Shown here in pieces: positions 8,807 to 16,755 of a stretch of 51,777 nucleotides of DNA. Source of the stretch: Methanobacteriota archaeon (GTDB lineage Archaea; Halobacteriota; Methanomicrobia; Methanomicrobiales; Methanospirillaceae); contig JAKPPV010000032.1 of the NCBI GenBank assembly GCA_029547145.1, positions 1-51,777 of the forward strand, read 5' to 3'. Under the pieces are notes generated by a model. That model was not told the DNA's origin. It ran no database searches and saw only the letters and a list, made by a program, of their open reading frames with translations. The number at the start of each line of letters is the position of its first letter. Positions within the stretch are counted from its first letter, which is position 1. The translations under genes were made by a program, and so were the position numbers.

Positions 8807-9268
8807 TTGTTCAAACGGATCCTTGCGGCCGTCGACGGTACCGATCTCGCTGAAGAGGTGCTCGAGACGGCGATTGCCATCTCCAAGCGGTTCGACAGCG
8901 AGGTCCACGTGGTCCATGCGATCCACGATGGGGTCTTTTCCAGCCTTCTGAAGAGCGAGGACGAGGACGAGGGGACCGTGATGGGTCCCTACGGCCCGGT
9001 CGAGGAGATGGACGACGATGATGCGGAGTCGATCGCCCGGCGCATGCACGAACACGCCGAGATGCACGGAACGGGGATCACGATGCACCTGCCCGAGGGT
9101 TCCCCCGGCGAGGAGATCGTCCGGCTGGCCGAAGAGGTGAGCGCCGACCTGATCGTCCTCGGGTCCCATGAAAAGAGCCTGGTCCGCCGCCTCCTCGTCG
9201 GCTCGGTCTCGGGGTACGTGATCGAGAACAGCCCGGTCTCCACCCTGATCGTCAAGTCCGCACCCTGA
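8807..9268 (+). CDS. Universal stress protein (UspA family)
   Basis: A 153-residue UspA-fold protein. It starts LFKRILAAVDGTDLAEEV and ends with the ATP-binding signature GSHEKSLVRRLLVGSVSGYV followed by the strand STLIVK; the spacing G-x2-G-x9-G-S/T fits the nucleotide-binding subgroup. The frame is open to 8702, but a GAGGTG Shine-Dalgarno at 8793-8798 sits 8 bases before TTG 8807, and family members start exactly here, so TTG is taken as the start. An internal acidic stretch (about residues 45-75, EDEDEG) is longer than usual. A TATA-like CTTATACC is at 8743-8750. The physiological role is unknown beyond stress or energy signalling in the family. Confidence 0.9.
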   Translation: MFKRILAAVDGTDLAEEVLETAIAISKRFDSEVHVVHAIHDGVFSSLLKSEDEDEGTVMGPYGPVEEMDDDDAESIARRMHEHAEMHGTGITMHLPEGSPGEEIVRLAEEVSADLIVLGSHEKSLVRRLLVGSVSGYVIENSPVSTLIVKSAP

Positions 9269-9470
9269 GACGACCTCCTGGAGAGGAGATGGCGTCCGGG
9301 CGGCCCGGGACAGGGTCCACCGTGTCGATCGCCACCCTGATCGGGAGCGGGAGGGTCGGGAGACCGGATGCCTCCTTACGAGCTCGTAGGAACCGTCGAT
9401 CCCCGGAAGGGCCGGAGGCGCAGACCGCTCATTCCACCGTGTCCGTGATGATCGGCCCTGCGGAAGAGCG

Positions 9471-9484
9471 AAGGGGAAAAAATT
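9471..9484 (-). terminator. T-rich terminator after the RND exporter gene
   Basis: On the minus strand six T residues (9477-9482) follow the stop codon at 9502 by about 20 bases. Oligo-T stretches are the usual archaeal intrinsic terminators. The rest of 9269-9501 between the convergent genes shows no gene; it does hold a 12-base palindrome TACGAGCTCGTA (9377-9388) of unknown meaning. Confidence 0.5.
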
Positions 9485-9501
9485 GAACCGGGTGGTGGGG
9501 C

Positions 9502-11745
9502 TCAGGCAGCCGGTACCGGACCGGGTGAACGGCGAGCATCGATCCAGGTCTGTACCCGGTCGACCACGACCAGGGCGGCCGGCATCACCACGATCGCCCC
9601 GATGAGACTGAACGCGACCGCGATCACGGTCGTGACACCAAAGTTGGCGATCATCGGGAAGGTGGAGGCGCAGAGTGCCGAGAACCCGAAGGCCGTCGCG
9701 AGGCCCGAGACCGTGATCGCGCGCCCGATCTTCTGGACCGAGTGCTCGATCGCGGCAAAGACATCGGGTGTCCTCTCGCGCTCCTCGAGGAACCGCTCGA
9801 GCACCAGGATCGTGTACTCGGCGGCGACCCCGATCGTCATCGAACCGAGGGTGGCGGTGAGGGGTGTGTAATCGATCCCGAGCAGCGTCATTGCGACCGC
9901 GTTCCAGCCGACCACCGCCACGATCGGGATCAGTGGAGCGGCCGCGTTGATCTTCCGGTAGACGAAGAGCAGCACCGAGAGGACCAGGACGAAGCCGAGC
10001 ACGGTCATCCGGTCCTTGTTCTCACTGATATCGCCGATCAGCTTCGTGAAAAGTGCGAACGAACCCGTCGGCTGGGCAGAGATACCCGGTGGCGGACTCA
10101 GGAAGGCGAGTTCCTCCTCCAGCTGCCGCTTGAGGGCCGCCTGGGCCGGGACGTCCATCTGGGTCGAGGTGAACGCGATCTGCGCCGTCCCGTGACCCGA
10201 GAGGTACTGCGCCTTCGTTGCCGCGGGGATCAGGGTGAGGACTCGGTCGAGTTCGGCCTGACTCGATGGCAGCCTCCCGCCGTTATACTGGACCACCAGG
10301 TCGGCGATGCTCTTCCCCCCGATCAGGCGGTCCGAATGGTGCCTGAGCACGTAGTCCTCGAACTCCAGCATCCAGGCGAGCGAGTCCAGGCTGTCGACCG
10401 CATCACCCCGGACGAGGATCGGGACCGATTCGGTCGAACCCATCGTCCGGGTCGCCTTCTCCATCAGCACAAGTGCCGGCATATCCTGGGGGACGAAGGT
10501 GTTCTCGTCCGTCGAGATCGGAATGTGGGGGTCGAGTGCGACCCCGATGAGGGCAACCGCGCCGACGACGGCCAGGAGGGGGAGCGGGTTCTTCGCGATC
10601 CTGACCGACAGGGTGCCGAGGAAGCGGTCGTACCCGGTCGCCTCGTGGATCTCCTGGTGGACCCCCTTCGGGGTGTAGTTGACGAGGCGTGCGAAGCACG
10701 GTATGCCGATCAGCGAGACGGCGTAGCAGCTCGCGATCCCGATGATCGAGACGAGGGCGAATCCGCCGATCATCGGAACCGGCGAGAGGAAGAGCGCCGC
10801 GAATCCCATCGCGGTCGCGAACATCGCGTAAAAGACCGCGGGGGCCGTGTTCTCCATCGTCTCCCTGACCGCGTCGACAAGCGGCCCCTTCCGGGCCTCC
10901 TCTTCCAGCCGCGCCTGGAACTGGATCGCGTAATCGATCCCGAGCCCGATCAGGATCGGGAAGGCACCGATCGCGGCCATCGTGATCTTGACACCGGCAA
11001 GGCCCATCACCCCGAAGGTGATGATCAGCCCCATCGCCACGATCAGGACCGGGAGGAACCGGTGGCTGACGTACCCGAAGAGGAGACCCATCACGATGAC
11101 CATCAGCACCATCGCCACCCCGATCAGGGTTCCGGTCGACTTCGACATCTCGTCTCCCATCTGCTTGGAGAAGGCGGTGGAACCGGTCACCGAGACGGTC
11201 GTACCCGGCGGGAGGTCCGTGCTGGAGACGAGCGACTGGATGTTGTTGAGGACGGACCTGCCCTGTTCCTTCGAGAGCCCCGTGTCGAGGACCACCTGGA
11301 TCATCGTGAAGGTGTTGGACGGGACGTACCGCTCAAGCAGGCTCCTCGGTATCGCGTTCTTGATCGCGATCACCTCGGCGGCCGATGTCGGGATCCTTCC
11401 GCCGTTCGCCTGCTTGATCAGGTCGGCGATCGATGCCACGGACTGAACATTCGCCTGTGAGCGCACGTCCTGCGATAACCGGTCGAGGAACTGCAGCTCG
11501 GCGACCCCGGTGGAATCGTCCGTCTCGACCAGCAGGATGATCACGTCGGAACTGAAGGTCGAGGTGTACGTATCGTAGTTCTGCCCGAACGGGGTGTTCT
11601 TGTCCAGGTAACCGGCCGACCCGGTCTCCATCGCGATCTGGGTCGTCCCGTAGAGCGAGACGACGACAACGGCCAGGAGGAGGCCGGCCACAATCACCGG
11701 GTGGCCGTTCACCAGCCGGGCAAGCAACGTGAATGGGGATCTCAT
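9502..11745 (-). CDS. RND superfamily exporter (HAE3/MMPL type)
   Basis: A 747-residue membrane protein with the two-fold RND layout. TM1 (about 14-34) and an extracytoplasmic loop of about 170 residues are followed by five helices. A second TM-loop-five-helix repeat starts near residue 375. The sterol-sensing-like core is seen as FPILIGLGIDYAIQF in the first half and MTIGVAAEYTILVLERF in the second. HAE3 members move hydrophobic or amphipathic compounds, often lipids, using the ion gradient. An AGGAGGT sequence 4-5 bases before ATG 11745 sets the start. It follows the CARDB/S-layer-like gene by 57 bases on the same strand, so the two are probably one operon and may act together at the cell surface. 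Substrate is unknown. Confidence 0.9.
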   Translation of the reverse strand: MRSPFTLLARLVNGHPVIVAGLLLAVVVVSLYGTTQIAMETGSAGYLDKNTPFGQNYDTYTSTFSSDVIILLVETDDSTGVAELQFLDRLSQDVRSQANVQSVASIADLIKQANGGRIPTSAAEVIAIKNAIPRSLLERYVPSNTFTMIQVVLDTGLSKEQGRSVLNNIQSLVSSTDLPPGTTVSVTGSTAFSKQMGDEMSKSTGTLIGVAMVLMVIVMGLLFGYVSHRFLPVLIVAMGLIITFGVMGLAGVKITMAAIGAFPILIGLGIDYAIQFQARLEEEARKGPLVDAVRETMENTAPAVFYAMFATAMGFAALFLSPVPMIGGFALVSIIGIASCYAVSLIGIPCFARLVNYTPKGVHQEIHEATGYDRFLGTLSVRIAKNPLPLLAVVGAVALIGVALDPHIPISTDENTFVPQDMPALVLMEKATRTMGSTESVPILVRGDAVDSLDSLAWMLEFEDYVLRHHSDRLIGGKSIADLVVQYNGGRLPSSQAELDRVLTLIPAATKAQYLSGHGTAQIAFTSTQMDVPAQAALKRQLEEELAFLSPPPGISAQPTGSFALFTKLIGDISENKDRMTVLGFVLVLSVLLFVYRKINAAAPLIPIVAVVGWNAVAMTLLGIDYTPLTATLGSMTIGVAAEYTILVLERFLEERERTPDVFAAIEHSVQKIGRAITVSGLATAFGFSALCASTFPMIANFGVTTVIAVAFSLIGAIVVMPAALVVVDRVQTWIDARRSPGPVPAA

Positions 11746-11802
11746 GAGACCTCCTGGTGGGGGAACGTGTGGCCGGCACCGGGGGCCGGCCGGGCGTTCA
11801 TC

Positions 11803-13113
11803 CTAGGCAGAACCCTTCTGGCGGCGGAACGCAAGGTACCCTCCACCGATCACGAGGAGCGCGATGATCGCGAGTACGAACGGGGAGGTGAGCAGGTCCG
11901 CCAGCCCTCCGGACTCGGAGACACGGATCGGGACCTTCATCGTGTCGGAGATCTGGGAGTTGTCGAGCGCGTCCCGGTATCGGATCTCGGAGTCGAGGGC
12001 GTACTCCTTGACGGTGGCCGAAGCGGCCGTCGAGATCTCGAATCGGGCAGTCTTCTCCTCACCCGGCGCCATATCGCCCAGGTATGCCGTGTCGTCGGAG
12101 CAGGTGAAGGGGTCGACTGCGGAGATGCGGGCCTGCGCGGCCCGGACACCGGCGGCACCGGTATTCCGGTAGACGACCTCGATCACCTTCTTCGCCCCGG
12201 CCCGGATCGATGCGGGCTCGGAGACGACCGAGAAGGCGATCTTGCCCCCGACCGGGACCCCGATCGTCTGGATACGACTGGTGCGGTTCAGCCCGTCGGT
12301 ATCGAAGTAGGAGACGACGATGTCGACCGGATAGGACTGGGCGGCCGCCTCGGACGAGACTGCGACCTTGTACCGGACCTGCACGGTCTGACCGGGTGCA
12401 AAGTCACCGAGGTAGACCGAGCTGTCGACCGGGGTGATCGGAGACTGACCGTTGCGGAGGATCCTGACGATCGCGTCCCGACCTCGCTCGGCCCCGACGT
12501 TGGTGAGCGTCAGGTTCAGGTACCCCTCGGTCCCGACATTCAGCGCCTCCGTCGTGACGTTCCTGACCGAGAGGGCGACTTCGGGCCTGACCACGATCTT
12601 CACCGGGAGGGTCTCGTGGACATCGCGGTAGGTATACGTGATCGAGTCGCCGCCGATCTGCTCGGCGGTGGCGAGGTAGGTGTAGGTGGTGGAAAGAGGC
12701 AGGGTGTACGTCCCGGAGGCGAGCCCCGCGGGGATGCGGACGTTGAACGTCGCCTTCGCTGCTGCACCGCCAAGGATGTCCCCGATCATCTGGGCGTCCG
12801 TCTCGACGGCGATCCCCGACACACCGCCGAGGCTCACGGTCACCGACTTTGCCGTGTTCGGAAGGTCGTTCCGGTCGACGATCGTCGAACCAACCACCTT
12901 GGAGTCGATCAGCCCGCTGTTCTGGACGATCACGGTCAGCGGGACGGTCTGCCCGGGCGTAAGTTCACTGGAACCGGCAACCGTGGCGGAGAGCACCGGT
13001 CCCCCCGAGGTCATCTTCGCACCGGCGGATGCCGGGGCGGCGATCAGGCAGACCAGCAACAGGCCCGCGGCCAGTGGTCCCATCAATCGGTGTACAACTT
13101 CGCGAATCTGCAT
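11803..13113 (-). CDS. Membrane-anchored S-layer/CARDB-like protein, partner of the RND exporter
   Basis: 436 residues. An N-terminal signal or anchor helix (about 8-30, PLAAGLLLVCLIAAPASA) is followed by about four beta-sandwich modules with repeated cores of the type LTVIVQNSGLIDSK, LNLTLTNVGAERGRDA and IEVVYRNTGAAGVRAAQA, as in CARDB/NEW3 and COG1361 S-layer domains. One C-terminal membrane helix (about 408-428) comes before a short basic tail, so the bulk faces the outside. The frame is open upstream to 13152, but ATG 13113 has GGAG 8 bases ahead and starts just before the hydrophobic helix. COG1361-type proteins frequently neighbour RND exporters in methanogens; an adaptor or substrate-binding role is an inference. 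Confidence 0.82.
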   Translation of the reverse strand: MQIREVVHRLMGPLAAGLLLVCLIAAPASAGAKMTSGGPVLSATVAGSSELTPGQTVPLTVIVQNSGLIDSKVVGSTIVDRNDLPNTAKSVTVSLGGVSGIAVETDAQMIGDILGGAAAKATFNVRIPAGLASGTYTLPLSTTYTYLATAEQIGGDSITYTYRDVHETLPVKIVVRPEVALSVRNVTTEALNVGTEGYLNLTLTNVGAERGRDAIVRILRNGQSPITPVDSSVYLGDFAPGQTVQVRYKVAVSSEAAAQSYPVDIVVSYFDTDGLNRTSRIQTIGVPVGGKIAFSVVSEPASIRAGAKKVIEVVYRNTGAAGVRAAQARISAVDPFTCSDDTAYLGDMAPGEEKTARFEISTAASATVKEYALDSEIRYRDALDNSQISDTMKVPIRVSESGGLADLLTSPFVLAIIALLVIGGGYLAFRRQKGSA

Positions 13114-13153
13114 GATGATTGCTCCGCGTATGCCTGTACACAGATTACTCAAT

Positions 13154-13163
13154 TATATTTATA
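13154..13163 (-). promoter_or_regulatory. TATA box of the S-layer-like/RND operon
   Basis: On the minus strand this reads TATAAATATA, 45 bases ahead of ATG 13113. It predicts a leader of about 18 bases that would contain the GGAG ribosome-binding site. Confidence 0.6.
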
Positions 13164-13205
13164 CTTAATGAGAATCGGTTACACTTGTCGGAAACCCAGT
13201 AGGGC

Positions 13206-13241
13206 TCCCATATGGGATACCCATCAAGGAAAATATTAAAT
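13206..13241 (+). promoter_or_regulatory. Overlapping palindromes and TATA box ahead of the second HTH-PAS gene
   Basis: CCCATATGGGATACCCAT (13207-13224) contains three alternating half-sites, CCCAT, ATGGG and CCCAT. The first pair forms a 12-base perfect palindrome TCCCATATGGGA (13206-13217) and the second an inverted repeat with a 3-base spacer (13212-13224). It sits just upstream of an A/T-rich TATA region (AAATATTAAATAG, about 13231-13243) that is about 30 bases before ATG 13269, in the divergent region shared with the exporter operon. This is the layout of a bidirectional operator. Confidence 0.5.
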
Positions 13242-13268
13242 AGACTTCAGGGTGCACCACCATAAGGG

Positions 13269-14567
13269 ATGGTCAGGATCGATAACGAGCTCGCCCGGAT
13301 CAGGGAGATCCTCCGGGAGCACCGCCAGGGGATGTCCGTCACGCAGATCGCCCGGTTGCTCGACAAGAACAAGCATTCCGTCGGCCGGTACCTCGATGTC
13401 CTCCGCGCATCGGGCCAGGTGGAGATGCGTTCGTTCGGCATGGCAAAGGTCTTCACCCTGGCAAAGCGCCTGCCGGTCGCCTCGATGCTCTCGATCACGA
13501 GCGAACCGATCCTGGTGCTCGACGAGGAGGGGCGGGTGACCGAGGCGAACGATGCGGCGGTCGGGCTGATCGGTCTGCCGCGCGAACGGGTGCTCGGACA
13601 GCGGCTCATGCACCTGCCCGCGCCCGACCCCCGGATCCTGGACCTGGTCGGGCACCTCGCAGAAGCGGCGGCGAACGGTGCTGCCCATGACGAGATCCAC
13701 CTGGAAGGCGAGGACGAACGCTGGTACTGGTACCGGATCGTCCCGATGGTCTTCGAACAGGGAGAGCGGGGGACGGTCCTGATCCTCGGCGACATGACCG
13801 AACACCGCCGGGCGGAGATCGCCCTCACCGAGTCGGAGGCTCTCTTCCGCGGCCTGGCCGAGAATGTCCAGGACGGCATCCTGATCTCGCGGGACGATGA
13901 GATCGTCTTCGTGAACCGTCGTGCGACCGAGATCCTGGGATACACCAGGGAGGAGCTCAACGCCCTCGACCACCTCGAGTTCATCGCTCCTGAAGAGAGC
14001 GAACGCGTTCATGAGCTCTTCGAGCGGCATCTCAGGACGGGAGAGGTTCCCGATGAGTTCCGCTTCTGGGCGCGACATAAGGACGGGACGGACCGGTATC
14101 TCCGGGCACGGTTCACCGTCGTCAGGAGCGATGGACGGCTCAACAAGTACATCGTCCTGACCGACGAGACGGAGGCGCGTCTCGCGGAGGAGGAGCTGCA
14201 GAAGCAGATGCTCTTCGTCCGCCACATCATGAACGAGTTTCCGCACCCGATCTATGCGATCGACCGGAACGGAGTCTTCGTCGGGTGCAACCAGGCCTTC
14301 GCCGGGATGTTCGGGCGGGAGCGGAACGCGATCCCGGGACTCCGCGTGGATGACCTGATCCCCCCGGGGGACCGCCCATCCTTCACCGCGACGGACCGGG
14401 ATGTCTTCGACAGGGCCGGCGAATCGCTCTACTGCACCACGCTCGGATCGAGCCGGGGACCACGGCGCGTCCTCGTGAGAAAGATGGCCTTCCGGGCGGG
14501 CGCGGAGGGCGACCTCGTCCTGATCGGCGTGATCTTCGACCCCCCTGAGATTCTACCCCTCGATTGA
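13269..14567 (+). CDS. HTH-PAS sensory transcription regulator (smaller paralogue)
   Basis: 432 residues with the same plan as the gene at 6867. Residues 1-65 form a winged helix (VTQIARLLDKNKHSVGRYLD and the wing GQVEMRSFGMAKVFT). Three PAS-like domains follow (about 75-180, 185-300 and 315-425; examples ILVLDEEGRVTEAND, GILISRDDEIVFVNRRATEI and IYAIDRNGVFVGCNQAF). There is no kinase output. Spacing of ATG 13269 from the TATA region suggests a leaderless or nearly leaderless mRNA. It is divergent from the exporter operon and lies directly upstream of the trp operon on the same strand, from which it is separated by an A/T-rich promoter region. Regulation of either neighbour is possible but unproven. 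Confidence 0.86.
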   Translation: MVRIDNELARIREILREHRQGMSVTQIARLLDKNKHSVGRYLDVLRASGQVEMRSFGMAKVFTLAKRLPVASMLSITSEPILVLDEEGRVTEANDAAVGLIGLPRERVLGQRLMHLPAPDPRILDLVGHLAEAAANGAAHDEIHLEGEDERWYWYRIVPMVFEQGERGTVLILGDMTEHRRAEIALTESEALFRGLAENVQDGILISRDDEIVFVNRRATEILGYTREELNALDHLEFIAPEESERVHELFERHLRTGEVPDEFRFWARHKDGTDRYLRARFTVVRSDGRLNKYIVLTDETEARLAEEELQKQMLFVRHIMNEFPHPIYAIDRNGVFVGCNQAFAGMFGRERNAIPGLRVDDLIPPGDRPSFTATDRDVFDRAGESLYCTTLGSSRGPRRVLVRKMAFRAGAEGDLVLIGVIFDPPEILPLD

Positions 14568-14586
14568 AGTAAATTATACAATAATG

Positions 14587-14622
14587 TATAAATATGTACA
14601 TTGTACATGAAATGTACAATGT
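14587..14622 (+). promoter_or_regulatory. trp operon promoter with TGTACA TRP boxes (TrpY-type operator)
   Basis: TATAAATA (14587-14594) is the probable TATA box. Directly downstream are three TGTACA hexamers at 14595-14600, 14602-14607 and 14613-14618. Two of them lie in a perfect inverted repeat with 11-base arms (14598-14608 and 14612-14622) around GAA. In Methanothermobacter the repressor TrpY binds TGTACA TRP boxes ahead of trpE; three copies here in 24 bases overlapping the expected transcription start suggest the same control. No trpY gene is in the window. About five TGTACA copies are expected by chance across the whole window, so this cluster is unlikely to be random. Confidence 0.78.
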
Positions 14623-14665
14623 CATACAACAATGAACAGAACCGTATCATCGATGGGGGCGGACC

Positions 14666-16177
14666 GTGCCACTCGTCATGAAGGAGGTCGAAGAACGGCT
14701 CCGCACCCTCGTCCGGGGGCTGGACGGGCCGCGCTTCGTCCCGGTCAGCCGGCCGTTGCCGCTCGGGGGCCGTTCCCCCGTGCGTCTCTACGAAGCGCTC
14801 CGCGGCAGAACCGGGTTCCTCCTCGAGTCGGTCGAGGGTCCGGGCGGTCAGGCCCGGTACTCGTGCGTCGGCCCGGACCCGGCACTCACGCTCGAGCTCT
14901 GCGATGACGGGTGCGTCCTCTCCGGCCCCCGGGAGCTGGTGGAACTCGCCGAGGGGGTGGACGGACGGGGGGTCGCCGGCACCCTGCGGGCCGCTCTCTC
15001 CCGGTTCCGGGGCGTGGACCTCCCCGTCCCCCGGTTTGCTCTCGGTTTCGTCGGTTCGTTCGCCTACGAGTTCGCCACCGCCCTCTTCCGGGACTCCCCG
15101 GTCGGTCCGCGCCGGGCCGCTGCCGGCCCGCTCGCCCGGTTGCACCTGGCAACGGACCGGCTCGTGATCGATCACGCAGACAGGACCTGCCATATCGTCA
15201 CCGCACCCCTGGTCCACCCCGGTGACGACCCCGACGGCGTCCTTGCCAGGGTCGAACGAAACCTGGGTCACCTGGAGACCGCCTTTTTGTCGGTCAGCCC
15301 GGGTGACCCGGCACCCCCTGGAGCGGACACCCGCCTTCCCGGGGGGGCCACCCACCCCGACAGGGCCGGGTTCGAAGACGCCGTCGCGAAGGCGATCGGA
15401 CATGTCCATGCGGGGGACTGCCTCCAGGTGGTGCTCTCACGCCGCATCGATCTGCCCTTTCTGGGGGATCCGGTGACGGTCTACCGGGAGCTCCGTGCCG
15501 GGACACCGGGTCCGTACCTCTTCCTGATCGAGGAGAAAGACCGGACGATCGTCGGTTCGAGCCCGGAGATGCTCGTACAGGTCGAAGGGCGCCGCGTCAC
15601 CACCGTGCCGATCGCCGGCACCCGTCCGCGTGGCGCTGACCGTGGGGATGACGAACGGCTCGCACGGGAGCTCCTCGCCGATCCGAAGGAACGGGCGGAG
15701 CACCTGATGCTCGTCGACCTCGCCAGGAGCGATCTCGGGAGGGTCTGTGAGACGGGGACCGTGACGGTCGAGCGGTTCATGGCGGTCGAGAAGTATTCCT
15801 CTGTCCAGCACATGGTCTCGACGGTCACCGGCACCCTGAAGAACGGCCTGGACCGGCTCGACGCCCTCGCCGCCGTCTATCCCGCCGGAACGGTCTCGGG
15901 GGCGCCACGCCTGAGGGCGATGGAGCTGGTCGAGGCGCTCGAGGACGAACCACGCGGCGTCTACGCCGGGGCGATCGGGCACCTCGACCTGGTTGGGAAC
16001 GATCTGGACCTGGCGATCGCGATCCGGACGGCAGTGATCCAGAACGGCACCGCATCGGTCCAGGTGGGAGCCGGCATCGTCGCCGACTCGGTACCGTCCC
16101 GCGAGTACGCCGAGACGGAGGTCAAGGCATCGGGGATCCTGCGCGCGCTCGCCGCCGGTGCGGGGGGTGCGGCATGA
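14666..16177 (+). CDS. trpE: Anthranilate synthase component I
   Basis: 503 residues. It converts chorismate, with ammonia supplied by TrpG, to anthranilate, the first committed step to tryptophan. The N-terminal part has the tryptophan feedback-site segment LLESVEG (about residues 51-57). The chorismate-binding C-terminal domain shows QVVLSRR, SSPEMLVQVEGR, PIAGTRPRG, RAEHLMLVDLARSDLGRV and GTVSGAPRLRAME. GTG 14666 is chosen because a run of five G residues lies 6 bases ahead; the in-frame ATG 14678 has no such site. It leads a tightly packed operon and its stop overlaps trpG (ATGA). Confidence 0.97.
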   Translation: MPLVMKEVEERLRTLVRGLDGPRFVPVSRPLPLGGRSPVRLYEALRGRTGFLLESVEGPGGQARYSCVGPDPALTLELCDDGCVLSGPRELVELAEGVDGRGVAGTLRAALSRFRGVDLPVPRFALGFVGSFAYEFATALFRDSPVGPRRAAAGPLARLHLATDRLVIDHADRTCHIVTAPLVHPGDDPDGVLARVERNLGHLETAFLSVSPGDPAPPGADTRLPGGATHPDRAGFEDAVAKAIGHVHAGDCLQVVLSRRIDLPFLGDPVTVYRELRAGTPGPYLFLIEEKDRTIVGSSPEMLVQVEGRRVTTVPIAGTRPRGADRGDDERLARELLADPKERAEHLMLVDLARSDLGRVCETGTVTVERFMAVEKYSSVQHMVSTVTGTLKNGLDRLDALAAVYPAGTVSGAPRLRAMELVEALEDEPRGVYAGAIGHLDLVGNDLDLAIAIRTAVIQNGTASVQVGAGIVADSVPSREYAETEVKASGILRALAAGAGGAA

Positions 16178-16755
16178 GGGTCCTGGTCCTCGATGCGTTC
16201 GACTCGTTCACGCACAACCTCTGCCAGCAGCTCGGACGGCTCGGAGCGCGGGTGGACGTGATCACCGCCGAGGGCTCGATCGACCGGGTCATCTCCGTGC
16301 CCTGCGACCGGATCGTCCTCTCCCCCGGCCCTGGCGGCCCCGCCTCGGTCCCTCTCTTTCGCGAGGTGCTCGAACAGGTCTCCTGCAGGGTCCCGACCCT
16401 CGGCGTCTGCCTCGGTCATCAGGCGATCGTCACCACCTTCGGAGGAAGGGTCGTCAGGGCGCCCGCGGTGGTGCACGGAAAGGAGGCAACCGTCGTCCAC
16501 GACGGACGGGGGATCTATGCAGGCCTTCCATCCCCGATCACGGCCGTTCGGTACCACTCGCTCGTCGCGGATGAGGCGACCCTTCCCTCGGAGCTGCTTG
16601 TCACGGCACGGGCGGTCGAGGACGGGGTGATCATGGGCCTGCGCCACCGGCTCTTTCCGATCGAGGGGGTCCAGTTCCACCCCGAGTCCTACCTGACCCG
16701 GGACGGGGACGCGCTGCTCCGCCGGTTCCTCTTCGGAGGAGGTGCGGCATCGTGA
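16174..16755 (+). CDS. trpG: Anthranilate synthase component II (glutamine amidotransferase)
   Basis: 193 residues, a class I glutamine amidotransferase domain. It has the oxyanion segment LSPGPGGP, the nucleophile Cys in GVCLGHQAIV and the catalytic His/Glu pair in QFHPESYLT. It hydrolyses glutamine and channels ammonia to TrpE. The start overlaps the trpE stop by 4 bases and its own stop overlaps the GTG of trpD, indicating coupled translation in equal amounts with TrpE. It is not fused to TrpE or TrpD, unlike in some other lineages. Confidence 0.97.
   Translation: MRVLVLDAFDSFTHNLCQQLGRLGARVDVITAEGSIDRVISVPCDRIVLSPGPGGPASVPLFREVLEQVSCRVPTLGVCLGHQAIVTTFGGRVVRAPAVVHGKEATVVHDGRGIYAGLPSPITAVRYHSLVADEATLPSELLVTARAVEDGVIMGLRHRLFPIEGVQFHPESYLTRDGDALLRRFLFGGGAAS

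Noticed and set aside
9377-9388. Palindrome TACGAGCTCGTA
   Set aside because: It lies between convergent genes with no promoter and no T tract, so neither an operator nor a terminator is well supported.
9289-9486. 65-residue ORF between uspA and the RND gene
   Set aside because: No domain, no ribosome-binding site and low-complexity composition.
9742-11460. 572-residue plus-strand ORF
   Set aside because: Antisense to the RND exporter, and its sequence has the charged, His/Arg/Asp-rich look of a shadow frame.
13091-13140. Two extra TGTACA hexamers (13091-13096, 13135-13140) near the S-layer-like gene start
   Set aside because: Single scattered copies are expected by chance at this base composition, they are not clustered like the trp boxes, and one is inside coding sequence.
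14632-14907. Possible trp leader peptide starting at ATG 14632
   Set aside because: The frame has no Trp codons in its early part and no attenuator-like hairpins follow; the TGTACA boxes explain regulation better.
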